From contig CAJSZV010000003.1 of NCBI GenBank assembly GCA_910574345.1, positions 1 to 64,000 on the forward strand: DNA of 64,000 nucleotides. Reading direction: 5' to 3'. This document shows positions 43,136 to 52,215 of this stretch, piece after piece. This DNA comes from Clostridiaceae bacterium. Its GTDB lineage: Bacteria > Bacillota > Clostridia > Lachnospirales > Lachnospiraceae. Within the stretch, counting starts at the first letter, position 1. Every line of letters begins with the position of its first letter. A model generated the notes under the pieces. It did not search any database and had not been told where the DNA came from. It worked only from the letters and a program-made list of their open reading frames with translations. The translations under genes were made by a program, and so were the position numbers.

Positions 43136-44560
43136 ATGAACAGACGTAAGATTCTTAAAGCTGGTTTGGGATATACCATCGGAAACTATTTGTTAAAAGG
43201 GCTGGCCTTTTTTTCTATCCCTGTTTTTACCCGATTAATGAGCACAGAGGATTATGGATTATTTAATACTTTTGCTGCATATGAGTCTATTAGTTTTGTA
43301 TTTATCGGCCTTGCACTCCATTCCTGTATAAAGAATGCAAAGTATCGATTTGCAGAGAAGTTTGATGATTTTCTGTCGACGTGTATGACATTGATGATGA
43401 TCAGTTTTGTGTTTTGGATGTTAATGGGGCGCCTTTTTTTAAATGTCATACAGGAAAAACTGCAGCTCTCCCGGATGGAAACAGGGTTATTGCTGATTTG
43501 CAGTATGGGGAATGCGTTGGTTACATTTTATACGACTTATGCAGGCATGGAATATCGGTACAAATCATTTTTAGCTGCTTCGTCTATGAATGCTGTCCTG
43601 AATATTATTCTTTCTGTAGTTTTTATGAGAACTGTGTTTAGAGATAACCCCTATTTAGGACGTGTATTTGGCACCTGTATCCCGCTGATTATGCTGTCAG
43701 GTTTTGTAATTCTGTATTTTTATAGAAAGTCACCTCCGCGGCTTTCTAAAATATATGTGAAATATGCTCTTAAAATAAGCGTACCGATTATTCCTCATGG
43801 AATTTCTCAGGTAGTCTTGTCACAGTTTGACCGGATTATGATTCGGACTATTTCAGGGGCCTCACAGGCCGGCTTGTATAGTTTTGCATATAACATTTAT
43901 ATGATCATTCAGGTAACTGCCTCTTCACTGAATAATGTATGGGAACCCTGGTTTTTTGAAAAGATGAATTACAATGATCATACTGCGATTAAAAAATATG
44001 CAACTTTATATTCTGCGTGTATTATGTGGATGTCATCTACTGTTTTGATGATTTCACCGGAACTGATCAAGTTGTTAGCTGCAAGGGCTTATTGGGATTC
44101 TGTTTATGTTGTTGTTCCGATTGTTATTGCCGGATATTTTTCTTTTCTATATACCATACCGGTGGTGGTTGAGTATTATTATGAGAAAACAAAATATATT
44201 GCCTTGGCAACGGGAAGCGCTGCAATGATCAATGTTGTGTTGAATGCAGTTTTTATCCCATTTTATGGTTATGTTGCTGCAGCATATACCACATTGGCGA
44301 CCTATATCTTATATTTTATATCCCATTATATTCTTTCGGTAAGACTTTATAAGAGATCGATATTGGAGATCAGAAGCTTATTAATTAACATATTGTTTGT
44401 GTTTGGAGCAGGAGCATTTACTTTGATGGGATTAAATTCTTTTATCATACGATGGGGTGTCCTGCTGGTTGCCTACATAGTTATGTTTTTTGTTTTAGAG
44501 AGGAAGTATAGCTTAATAAGCCGGGGAAAGCAGCTTCTGGAAAGGAGTATGGATTCATGA
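43136..44560 (+). CDS. Wzx-type flippase (polysaccharide biosynthesis/MVF family)
   Basis: A 474-residue membrane protein with 12-14 hydrophobic segments, opening with TIGNYLLKGLAFFSIPVFTRLMSTEDYGLFN, of which FSIPVFTRLMSTEDYGLFN is characteristic. It should flip lipid-linked repeat units to the outer face. Stop overlaps the next ATG (ATGA), joining export to the cytidylyltransferase gene. Confidence 0.87.
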   Translation: MNRRKILKAGLGYTIGNYLLKGLAFFSIPVFTRLMSTEDYGLFNTFAAYESISFVFIGLALHSCIKNAKYRFAEKFDDFLSTCMTLMMISFVFWMLMGRLFLNVIQEKLQLSRMETGLLLICSMGNALVTFYTTYAGMEYRYKSFLAASSMNAVLNIILSVVFMRTVFRDNPYLGRVFGTCIPLIMLSGFVILYFYRKSPPRLSKIYVKYALKISVPIIPHGISQVVLSQFDRIMIRTISGASQAGLYSFAYNIYMIIQVTASSLNNVWEPWFFEKMNYNDHTAIKKYATLYSACIMWMSSTVLMISPELIKLLAARAYWDSVYVVVPIVIAGYFSFLYTIPVVVEYYYEKTKYIALATGSAAMINVVLNAVFIPFYGYVAAAYTTLATYILYFISHYILSVRLYKRSILEIRSLLINILFVFGAGAFTLMGLNSFIIRWGVLLVAYIVMFFVLERKYSLISRGKQLLERSMDS

Positions 44561-45429
44561 GTCACATGTTGACAAGAGAGCAGTTTGATGTTCTTGAACT
44601 GTTTATTACCGAAGGGAAGGACATTTCTAAGTATCAGATAGAAGATCGGGTTTTGAACTCGTTAATGGAGCTGGGCTATATTGAAAACGGGATCATTACA
44701 ATTGCCGGAAAGAATGCCATGGAGCCATACCGAGCAAAGCGGGCGGTTTTTATTGCCGCCGGCGTCGGGAGCAGGCTTGCACCGATCACGAGAAATACGC
44801 CAAAGCCCTTGGTCCGTGTAAATGGCAGGAGACTAATTGACGGATTGATTGATGCTTGTCTGTCGGCTGGAATTCATGAAATTTATATTGTCCGCGGATA
44901 TCTTTCGGAGCAGTTTGACCAGCTGTTGTATAAGTATCCAATGATAAGATTTATTGAAAATCCGGTTTACCGGGAAGCGAATAATATTTCTTCATCTATG
45001 TGTGCCAGATATTTGCTGTCCAATGCCTATGTGTTTGAGGCAGATTTGCTGATCAGAAATCCGAAAATTATTCGTCCCTTTTGTTATACATCCAACTTTT
45101 TGGCGATCAAAAAAGATAAAACCGAAGACTGGTGTTTTTCGGTGAAGGAAAATGTGATTGTGGAGGAAAGGATTGGCGGCAGGGATTGCTGGCAGATGGT
45201 GGGGATCTCTTACTGGGATCAGGTGTCTGGGCGGAAATTGTCTGATGATATCCGAGAGATCTATGATGGACCGGGTGGAAAGAGCCTTTACTGGGAACAA
45301 GTGCCGCTGACATGCTGTAAAGATCATTATCAGGTAGAGATACGTGAGTGCTGTGAAGAGGATATTGTCGAGATTGATACCTTCCAGGAACTCAAAGCCA
45401 TTGATAAGGATTACCAGATTCCATTTTAG
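44557..45429 (+). CDS. LicC/PntC-like cytidylyltransferase with N-terminal winged helix
   Basis: A 290-residue protein. Residues 1-55 form a winged-helix-like segment (LTREQFDVLELFITEGKDIS). Residues about 60-290 are an NTP-transferase fold: VFIAAGVGSRLAPIT, TPKPLVRVNG, IYIVRGYLSEQFD and EADLLIRN. In LicC this couples CTP to phosphocholine; in Treponema PntC the same domain makes CMP-AEP and is fused to the transaminase. Here the transaminase gene follows 20 nt later, so CMP-AEP formation is the best guess. Phosphocholine remains the alternative. Confidence 0.82.
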   Translation: MSHMLTREQFDVLELFITEGKDISKYQIEDRVLNSLMELGYIENGIITIAGKNAMEPYRAKRAVFIAAGVGSRLAPITRNTPKPLVRVNGRRLIDGLIDACLSAGIHEIYIVRGYLSEQFDQLLYKYPMIRFIENPVYREANNISSSMCARYLLSNAYVFEADLLIRNPKIIRPFCYTSNFLAIKKDKTEDWCFSVKENVIVEERIGGRDCWQMVGISYWDQVSGRKLSDDIREIYDGPGGKSLYWEQVPLTCCKDHYQVEIRECCEEDIVEIDTFQELKAIDKDYQIPF

Positions 45430-45449
45430 ATAAGGGAGGGAATAAGATA

Positions 45450-46589
45450 ATGAAAATAAAAAGAAATATTTTATTGAATCCGGGGCCGTCTACTACGACG
45501 GATACAGTAAAGATGGCTCAGGTAGTTCCGGATATCTGCCCGCGGGAGCAGGAGTTTGCCGGGATGATGAAGGGATTGAGAGAGGATTTGCTGAAGATTG
45601 TTCATGCGGATCCGGGGAAGTACACATCTGTGTTGTTCTGCGGGTCAGGAACTATCAATATTGATGTCTGTCTCAACAGCCTTCTGCCGGAGGGAAAAAA
45701 GGTTTTGATTGTCAATAATGGAGCATACAGTACCAGAGCTGTTGAGATATGTCAGTATTATGGCCTGCCCCATATTGATTTAAGATTTCCGGTTGATCGT
45801 CTGCCGGATCTTTCTTTGGTGGAAAAGAGTTTGGAGGAGAATCCAGACATTGCCCTTGTCCATACGACCCACAATGAGACGGGGACAGGGATTTTAAACC
45901 CGATCCGTGAGATCGGTGCGCTGACTCACCGATATGGCGCTGTTTTTATGGTGGATACGACTTCAACCTTAGCCATGCGGCCGATTAACATGGAAGATGA
46001 GAATATTGATTTTTGTATGGCATCGGCCCAGAAAGGTCTGACGGCGATGACGGGACTATCTTTTGTCATCGGAAACAGGGCGATGCTTGAAGCGTCGAAA
46101 AATTATCCGAAGCGATCTTATTACTGCAATCTCTATCTCCAATATGAATTCTTTGAGAAGACCGGAGAAATGCATTTTACGCCGCCGGTACAGACGATCT
46201 ATGCCGCGATTCAGGCGTTGAAGGAGTATTTTGCAGAGGGGGAAGAGGAAAAATGGAAACGACACACGAGAGTATTTCGTGCAATCCACAAAGGTCTTGA
46301 GGAACTTGGATTTCGGAATATTATCAGAAGGGAGTGGCAGAGCGGTCTTGTTGTGTCAGTGATCTATCCGGATGACGTCAACTGGAATTTTGAGAGGATT
46401 CATGATTATTGTTATGACCGAGGTTTTACCATTTATCCTGGTAAAATCTCAACGACCAATACTTTTCGGCTTTGTGCCATGGGCGCCATTGATGAACAGG
46501 ATATGAAAGATTTTTTCACAATTCTGAAAGAAGCGCTGTGCGCCTGTGGTGTTCGAATACCGGTAACGTATAAGGAGAGCATAGGATGA
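45450..46589 (+). CDS. 2-aminoethylphosphonate aminotransferase
   Basis: A 379-residue fold-type I PLP enzyme that makes 2-aminoethylphosphonate from phosphonoacetaldehyde. The N terminus ILLNPGPSTTTDTVKMAQ and DICPREQEF match the PhnW/PntC group, the PLP region is VDTTSTLAM and the Schiff-base lysine lies in ASAQKGLTAM near residue 195. In a biosynthetic cluster with PEP mutase it should work toward AEP. Overlaps the next gene by 4 bases. Higher GC than neighbouring polymerase and flippase genes. Confidence 0.88.
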   Translation: MKIKRNILLNPGPSTTTDTVKMAQVVPDICPREQEFAGMMKGLREDLLKIVHADPGKYTSVLFCGSGTINIDVCLNSLLPEGKKVLIVNNGAYSTRAVEICQYYGLPHIDLRFPVDRLPDLSLVEKSLEENPDIALVHTTHNETGTGILNPIREIGALTHRYGAVFMVDTTSTLAMRPINMEDENIDFCMASAQKGLTAMTGLSFVIGNRAMLEASKNYPKRSYYCNLYLQYEFFEKTGEMHFTPPVQTIYAAIQALKEYFAEGEEEKWKRHTRVFRAIHKGLEELGFRNIIRREWQSGLVVSVIYPDDVNWNFERIHDYCYDRGFTIYPGKISTTNTFRLCAMGAIDEQDMKDFFTILKEALCACGVRIPVTYKESIG

Positions 46590-47881
46590 AAAAGGTATAT
46601 ACATGTTTTTGTACGGATGTGATTCATGAAGGCCATCTGAATATTATCTGCGAGGCGGCAAAGTATGGGAAGGTGATCGTAGGGGTTCTCAGTGATGAGG
46701 CCATGATTCGTTTTAACCGCTTTCCCACAGTAAGTTTTGAGGAACGTATGGAAATGGCGAGGGGGATCAGGGAAGTCAGCCAGGTGGTGGTACAGAATGA
46801 TGTCATGTATAACAAGGTTATCCGGGAACTTCGGCCGGATTATGTGATTCACGGGGACAACTGGCTGGAAGGGCCTATGAGGGCTATTCGGGACAATGTG
46901 ACCTCTCTTTTGACTACATACGGCGGACAGATCATTGATGTGCCCTATACGTATAATGAAAGGGTGAAGATTCTTGAAGACCGGATCAAGGCGAAGCTGG
47001 CCATGCCTGAGTATCGCAGGAAGCGTCTGCGCCAACTGATCGGAATCCGTCCCATTGTCAAGGCAATTGAGGTTCACAGCGGGATTACGGGGCTGATTGC
47101 GGAAAAGACCATTGTGGAACATCAGGGTGAGTTGGATCAGTTTGATGCCATGTGGATCAGTTCTCTGTGTGATTCTACTGCCAAGGGGAAACCAGATATT
47201 GAGCTGGTGGATATGACTTCCAGGTTCCGCACCATTGACGACGTGACGGAGGTAACAACAAAACCGATTATTTTTGACGGGGATACAGGCGGGCAGACGG
47301 AGCATTTTGTCTATACGGTGCGCACGCTGGAGAAAATGGGAGTATCTGCGGTTATCATTGAGGATAAAACCGGTTTGAAAAAGAATTCTCTGTTTGGGAC
47401 GGAAGTGGAGCAGACCCAGGATTCAATCCAGGGATTTAGCGGGAAGATTGCGGCCGGAAAAAGGGCTCAGCTGACAGATGATTTCATGATTATTGCCAGG
47501 ATTGAAAGTCTGATCCTGGAGCGGGGCATGGAAGATGCCTTAAACCGCGCAAGAGCGTTTGTGGAGGCAGGAGCGGATGGAATTATGATCCACAGCCGTA
47601 AGAAATCGCCGGCGGAGATTTTAGAGTTTTGCGACCGGTTCCGACAGGAGGACAAGGGTACACCGCTTGTAGTGGTTCCCTCTTCGTTTAACAGCATTAC
47701 GGAGGCAGAACTGACGGACCATGGCGTGAATGTGGTGATTTATGCCAACCAGCTGACAAGGAGCGCGTTTCCGGCTATGCAGAAGACAGCGGAGGATATT
47801 TTGAGATATCATCGGGCTCAGGAAGTGGACAGCAGGCTTCTTCCTATTAAGGACATTATCACTTTGATTAATGAGATTTGA
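46586..47881 (+). CDS. Phosphoenolpyruvate mutase with N-terminal nucleotidyltransferase domain
   Basis: A 431-residue two-domain protein. Residues 1-135 are a cytidylyltransferase-like Rossmann domain with the HxGH motif in DVIHEGHLNII and a later ISSTK-like region not evident. Residues about 145-431 are PEP mutase, an isocitrate-lyase-superfamily fold with the diagnostic EDKTGLKKNS and DGDTGGQTEHF loop. The mutase forms the C-P bond of phosphonopyruvate. The N-terminal domain could activate a phosphonate or polyol phosphate. Coupled to the transaminase by overlap. Confidence 0.92.
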   Translation: MKKVYTCFCTDVIHEGHLNIICEAAKYGKVIVGVLSDEAMIRFNRFPTVSFEERMEMARGIREVSQVVVQNDVMYNKVIRELRPDYVIHGDNWLEGPMRAIRDNVTSLLTTYGGQIIDVPYTYNERVKILEDRIKAKLAMPEYRRKRLRQLIGIRPIVKAIEVHSGITGLIAEKTIVEHQGELDQFDAMWISSLCDSTAKGKPDIELVDMTSRFRTIDDVTEVTTKPIIFDGDTGGQTEHFVYTVRTLEKMGVSAVIIEDKTGLKKNSLFGTEVEQTQDSIQGFSGKIAAGKRAQLTDDFMIIARIESLILERGMEDALNRARAFVEAGADGIMIHSRKKSPAEILEFCDRFRQEDKGTPLVVVPSSFNSITEAELTDHGVNVVIYANQLTRSAFPAMQKTAEDILRYHRAQEVDSRLLPIKDIITLINEI

Positions 47882-47921
47882 TGAGGGAGCATTGTAATGG
47901 TTTTATAGAAAAGAAGAGGGG

Positions 47922-49052
47922 ATGGATAAATTGAAGGCGGATAAACTGACGGAAATTATCGGAGCTGATTTTTATACAGGAGTTCCGGACTCACAGCTTA
48001 GAGCGCTGTGCGACTATTTGATGAGTAGGTATGGTGTCTCTTCGAGGCACCATATGATTGCTGCCAATGAAGGAAATTGTGTTGGCCTTGCCGCAGGATA
48101 TTATCTGGCGACAGGGAAAGTACCGGTTATATATCTGCAGAATAGCGGAGAGGGAAATATCATTAACCCGGTGGCTTCTCTTTTGAATGAAAACGTATAT
48201 GCAATCCCTGTTATTTTCATTGTCGGCTGGCGCGGCGAACCGGGGAACCATGACGAGCCGCAGCACATTTATCAAGGGAAAGTAACATTAAAGCTTCTTG
48301 AAGATATGAATTTGAAGACATTTGTTATCAGAAAGGATACATCGGAGGAAGAACTGAAGCGGGTCATGGAAGAATTCCGTGGGATTCTGGCTTCCGGCAG
48401 AAGTGTCGCATTCGTTGTATGCAAGGGTGCGATTTCTTTTGATGGAAAAGTGGAATGCAAGAACGGCAATACCATGGTTCGAGAAGAAGTGATCAGGCGT
48501 GTTGCAGAGGCGGCTGGGGCAGATCCGATTATTTCTACTACAGGAAAGGCCAGCCGTGAACTGTTTGAAATACGTACAGGAAATGGACAAGGTCACCAAT
48601 ATGATTTCCTAACCGTTGGGTCTATGGGCCATAGTTCGTCCATCGCTCTGGGTGTGGCGCTTAATAAGCCGAATGTGAGAGTATGGTGTATTGATGGGGA
48701 CGGCGCTGTGCTGATGCATATGGGAGCCATGGCTGTTATAGGAGCGAGCAGGCCTGAAAATATGGTTCATATTGTAATCAATAATGGAGTTCATGAGAGT
48801 GTCGGCGGCATGCCTACTGTGGCGGATCAGATTGACCTGGCGGGGGTTGCAAAGGCATGTGGTTATCCCAAAGTGATTCGTGTCAGTACGTTGGAGGAGC
48901 TGGAGTGTGCGCTTAGGGAATGTAAGGAATGGAACAGCCTGAGTTTTATTGAGGCGAAATGTGCCATCGGTGCGAGAGATGATTTGGGCAGACCGACAAC
49001 CAGTGCTTTGGAAAATAAGGAAAATTTTATGAGGTATCTGGAATCTTTGTAG
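47922..49052 (+). CDS. Phosphonopyruvate decarboxylase
   Basis: A 376-residue thiamine-diphosphate enzyme that decarboxylates phosphonopyruvate to phosphonoacetaldehyde, pulling the unfavourable mutase reaction. Features are an N-terminal Pyr domain (FYTGVPDSQLRALCDYL, with AANEGNCVGLAAGYYLATG) and a C-terminal PP domain with GDGAVLMHMGAMAVIG followed by INNGVHESVGGMPT, the TPP-binding GDG-NN motif. The single-chain length fits AepY/Ppd. GAGGGG before ATG. It completes the PEP-to-AEP path. Confidence 0.92.
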   Translation: MDKLKADKLTEIIGADFYTGVPDSQLRALCDYLMSRYGVSSRHHMIAANEGNCVGLAAGYYLATGKVPVIYLQNSGEGNIINPVASLLNENVYAIPVIFIVGWRGEPGNHDEPQHIYQGKVTLKLLEDMNLKTFVIRKDTSEEELKRVMEEFRGILASGRSVAFVVCKGAISFDGKVECKNGNTMVREEVIRRVAEAAGADPIISTTGKASRELFEIRTGNGQGHQYDFLTVGSMGHSSSIALGVALNKPNVRVWCIDGDGAVLMHMGAMAVIGASRPENMVHIVINNGVHESVGGMPTVADQIDLAGVAKACGYPKVIRVSTLEELECALRECKEWNSLSFIEAKCAIGARDDLGRPTTSALENKENFMRYLESL

Positions 49053-49084
49053 GAAATTTAAGTTACTGGTCAGAGGAAAAGGAT

Positions 49085-49702
49085 ATGGATAAAAGACTCA
49101 GAAAGCTCTTGGATATTGGAATTATAAATACGCTGAGATTAAATGTCAGATACTTTGGGGTGCGTACGATATTTCACCCTGTAATCCTGGCTTCGAGATA
49201 CTTAAAGATCCAAAAACTTGATGGGACAGTGATTGTCCACAATAGGTCAATTGGAGCTATTCGAATTGGTTTTGGGGATGTCGGTATTATTGATAAGCCG
49301 TATCGGCGTTCTTTATGGAGCAATACAGGAACGATAGAATTCAGAGGGAAAGCAAGCTTAGGGCCTGCCACAAGACTGGCTGTCAGCGGTGATCTGATAA
49401 TTGGTAATGGGACAGCTGTTAATGCTAATTCAGATATCATTTGCCGTAAAGAAATAATCATAGGAGATGAATGCTTGATTTCCTGGGAATGTCTGTTGAT
49501 GGATACAGATTTTCATAGCGTATACCGTGAAGATAAACCAGATGAAATTCTTAATGCTGATAATGGGATAATAATTGGAAATCATGTCTGGATCGGATGT
49601 CGCACTACGGTATTAAAAGGAAGTGAAATTCCAGATGATTCTATTGTGGCGGCAGGGGGGGGTGGTTACGAAATGTTTGAAAAAGGAGCATACAGTTTAT
49701 AG
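49085..49702 (+). CDS. Hexapeptide-repeat acyltransferase with frameshifted C terminus
   Basis: A 205-residue left-handed beta-helix protein, likely an O- or N-acetyltransferase for the glycan. Repeats run from about 75 to 190 (LGPATRLAVSGDLIIGNGTAVN, cited in part; IIGNHVWIGCRTTVLKGSEI). The current frame ends VAAGGGGYEMFEKGAYSL. Removing one G from the G8 tract at 49655-49662 gives VAAGGVVTKCLKKEHTVYR and then GNDTLYEGINWRE, which resembles the normal family ending and extends to 49745. The protein may be phase-variable, mutated, or affected by a sequencing error. Confidence 0.8.
   Translation: MDKRLRKLLDIGIINTLRLNVRYFGVRTIFHPVILASRYLKIQKLDGTVIVHNRSIGAIRIGFGDVGIIDKPYRRSLWSNTGTIEFRGKASLGPATRLAVSGDLIIGNGTAVNANSDIICRKEIIIGDECLISWECLLMDTDFHSVYREDKPDEILNADNGIIIGNHVWIGCRTTVLKGSEIPDDSIVAAGGGGYEMFEKGAYSL
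49655..49662 (+). repeat. G8 homopolymer tract at the frameshift site
   Basis: Eight consecutive G inside the acyltransferase gene. Seven G restore a 219-residue product with the conserved VVTK motif. This is a possible slipped-strand contingency tract. Confidence 0.7.
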
Positions 49703-49760
49703 AGGAAATGATACATTATATGAGGGTATAAATTGGAGAGAGTAGTAAAAAGCGGAGGCT

Positions 49761-51260
49761 ATGATGATTTTTAATTCTATGGAGTTTCTGATCTTTTTTC
49801 CAATCGTATTACTGACATACTTTTTATTACCGCCAAGAATAAGATATCTTTGGCTGCTGGCTGCAAGCTATTATTTTTATATGTGTTGGAATCCGGAATA
49901 TGTTCTTTTGATTTTGTTTTCCACAACCGTTACCTATATAAGCAGCCTTGTCATAGAAGCCGTAAAAGAGAGACAAAATGATTGCCATTTGAAAAAACGT
50001 TGTATGAATATATGTATTGTCATGAATTTTGCACTCAATTTATTCATACTATTCTATTTTAAGTATTTTGAGTTTGTAATTTCAACAATTAATCGGCTTA
50101 TTAGAATATTGGGAGGAAAAGTAACCATATCGTGCCCGGATATTATCCTTCCGGTTGGGATTTCTTTCTATATATTTCAAGCCTTAGGATATACGATAGA
50201 TGTGTATCGGGGAGAGATAAAAGCGGAAAAGAATTTTTTTAGATATGCCCTTTTTGTATCCTTTTTTCCCCAACTGGTAGCAGGGCCTATTGAGCGTTCC
50301 AAAAATCTTTTAAGACAGGTGAACAGTCCTACGTATTTTGAGATTGAAAATATAAGGAAAGGACTGCTCACCATGGCTTATGGCCTTTTTATGAAAGTGG
50401 TAGTTGCTGACCGTCTTGCCAGTATTATAGATCCTGTTTATAACAATTGGTCTGTTCGCACGGGAATGGATCTTATGATTGCAACAATACTTTTTGCGAT
50501 TCAGATTTATTGCGACTTTGAAGGATACTCTCAATTGGCGATTGGCAGTGCGCAGGTTTTGGGATTTCATATAAACCAGAATTTTAGAACACCATATCTC
50601 TGTACGAGTGTTCAGGAGTTCTGGAAAAGGTGGCATATTTCTTTAACGAATTGGTTTCGTGATTATCTGTATATTCCGTTGGGAGGTAACAGAAAAGGCA
50701 GGATGCGTAAATATTTAAATACCATGATAGTATTTCTCACCTCTGGTTTATGGCATGGTGCCAGTTGGCATTTTGTGGCATGGGGAGGGGTAAATGGCTT
50801 TTATAGTATCTTGCAGGATTGTACGAAATCTGTAAGGGAAAAAGTATATTACTTTTTGAAAATAGATACAGAAGCATTTTTGTGGAAAGTTTTTTGCGGA
50901 TTTGTATCATTCTTTTTTATTGATATCTCCTGGCTCCTTTTTAGATCTAGGGGGATACGCCAATCTTTGTCTATACTATTTAAAATATGGAATGACTTTA
51001 CTTTACGGTATTTTTTCTCTGATGAATTTTATAATATGTTTGGGTCGACAAAGACTTTTTCTATGACGGTATTTTCATTGATTACTGTCATGGCTATTGA
51101 TATTTTTCGGAAAAAGAATTTTAATCTCAAAGAATATTTGCTAAAACAACAGTTTTTTTTTCGTTGGTTCGTATATTTAATTGTTATTTTTATCATTATT
51201 CTTTGGGGAACATATGGAAATGGTTATGAGCAGACACAGTTTATCTACTTCCAATTTTAA
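49761..51260 (+). CDS. MBOAT-family O-acyltransferase (AlgI/DltB-like)
   Basis: A 499-residue membrane protein with about 10-12 hydrophobic segments. AlgI-type motifs are IIFFPIVLLTYFLLP-like N terminus (FLIFFPIVLLTYFLLP), FFPQLVAGPIERSKNLL, and the catalytic-His region SGLWHGASWHFVAWG near residue 330. Such proteins carry acyl groups across the membrane to polysaccharide O-acetylation. The next gene, an SGNH-like protein, overlaps its 3' end, as in AlgIJ-type pairs. GGAGG before ATG. Confidence 0.9.
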   Translation: MMIFNSMEFLIFFPIVLLTYFLLPPRIRYLWLLAASYYFYMCWNPEYVLLILFSTTVTYISSLVIEAVKERQNDCHLKKRCMNICIVMNFALNLFILFYFKYFEFVISTINRLIRILGGKVTISCPDIILPVGISFYIFQALGYTIDVYRGEIKAEKNFFRYALFVSFFPQLVAGPIERSKNLLRQVNSPTYFEIENIRKGLLTMAYGLFMKVVVADRLASIIDPVYNNWSVRTGMDLMIATILFAIQIYCDFEGYSQLAIGSAQVLGFHINQNFRTPYLCTSVQEFWKRWHISLTNWFRDYLYIPLGGNRKGRMRKYLNTMIVFLTSGLWHGASWHFVAWGGVNGFYSILQDCTKSVREKVYYFLKIDTEAFLWKVFCGFVSFFFIDISWLLFRSRGIRQSLSILFKIWNDFTLRYFFSDEFYNMFGSTKTFSMTVFSLITVMAIDIFRKKNFNLKEYLLKQQFFFRWFVYLIVIFIIILWGTYGNGYEQTQFIYFQF

Positions 51261-52200
51261 AAGGAAGGTTATATTTGGATTTAAAGTGATTTTCATGTTT
51301 GCGATTGTTTGCGTGTTTTGTTTTTATATTGTGATGCCGCAATATTCAGGTGGATATGATGCGTCATTGATTGATAAGATGGAACGACTGAAAAGCATCA
51401 CTGGTCCAAAGATTGTATTGATTGGCAATTCAAATTTGTCCTTTGGAGTAGATTCGGAAGAATTGGAACAAGCCTTTCATCTGCCTGTTGTCAATATGGG
51501 ATTACATGGTGCATTGGGAAATGCATTTCATGAAAAAATGGCAAAGGTAAATGTATGTAAAGGAGATATCTATATTATTTGTCATACCAGTTTTTCAGAT
51601 AAAGGGACAGTTGAGGATAGGGTGCTTGCCTGGAGTACGATTGAAAACCATTTAGGACTATGGCGTCTGTTAAGTTTTTCAGATATTTTGCCTATGGCAA
51701 AGGAGTATCCTGCATATTTAAAAAAGTGTTTGGAACTTTATATATCAGGAAATGGCAATCAATTACCGGGTGGATGTTATTCCAGAGATGCTTTTAATAT
51801 ATATGGTGATATTTCACTGGAACGTGAGGAGTGTTTATATACATTTGAATCGCCGATAACTCCACCGGAAATCAATGATACTGCAATTAACAGAATTAAT
51901 AAATTAGATGCATGGATGTCTGAAAGAGGCGCTTTGCTCTTAGTTGCTGGATACCCTATCGGGAAAGGAGATTTGACCCTTCCGGAGGACGCATTTGTTA
52001 ATGCGCAGAAGGAGCTGTCTGAGCGTTTGTCATGCCCGGTTATCTCTGATTATAGAGATTATATGTTTGATTATCGATTGTTTTACAATACTGACCTGCA
52101 TTTAACAACAGAAGGGGCAGAGTTAAGGACAAAACAGCTGATCGAGGATTTACATAAATGGATGAAGAGTACACATAAGAAAGAACTTTTTAGAGACTGA
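51214..52200 (+). CDS. SGNH/AlgJ-like protein paired with the MBOAT acyltransferase
   Basis: A protein of about 328 residues anchored by one N-terminal helix (FKVIFMFAIVCVFCFYIVM) with the rest outside. IGNSNLSFGVDS matches SGNH block I (GNS in place of GDS) and TDLHLTTEGA has the block V D-x-x-H pair. Such extracellular partners transfer the acetyl group delivered by the MBOAT protein. ATG 51214 has GGGGAA 4-8 nt upstream and lies 47 nt inside the MBOAT gene. Role on this glycan inferred. Confidence 0.72.
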   Translation: MEMVMSRHSLSTSNFKRKVIFGFKVIFMFAIVCVFCFYIVMPQYSGGYDASLIDKMERLKSITGPKIVLIGNSNLSFGVDSEELEQAFHLPVVNMGLHGALGNAFHEKMAKVNVCKGDIYIICHTSFSDKGTVEDRVLAWSTIENHLGLWRLLSFSDILPMAKEYPAYLKKCLELYISGNGNQLPGGCYSRDAFNIYGDISLEREECLYTFESPITPPEINDTAINRINKLDAWMSERGALLLVAGYPIGKGDLTLPEDAFVNAQKELSERLSCPVISDYRDYMFDYRLFYNTDLHLTTEGAELRTKQLIEDLHKWMKSTHKKELFRD

Positions 52201-52215
52201 GAGGGAGAAAAGGAA

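Noticed and set aside
42198-45429. Phosphocholine (lic) pathway
   Set aside because: LicD and LicC-like genes are present, but no choline kinase or choline transporter genes. The adjacent AEP genes give a better donor. Kept only as an alternative.
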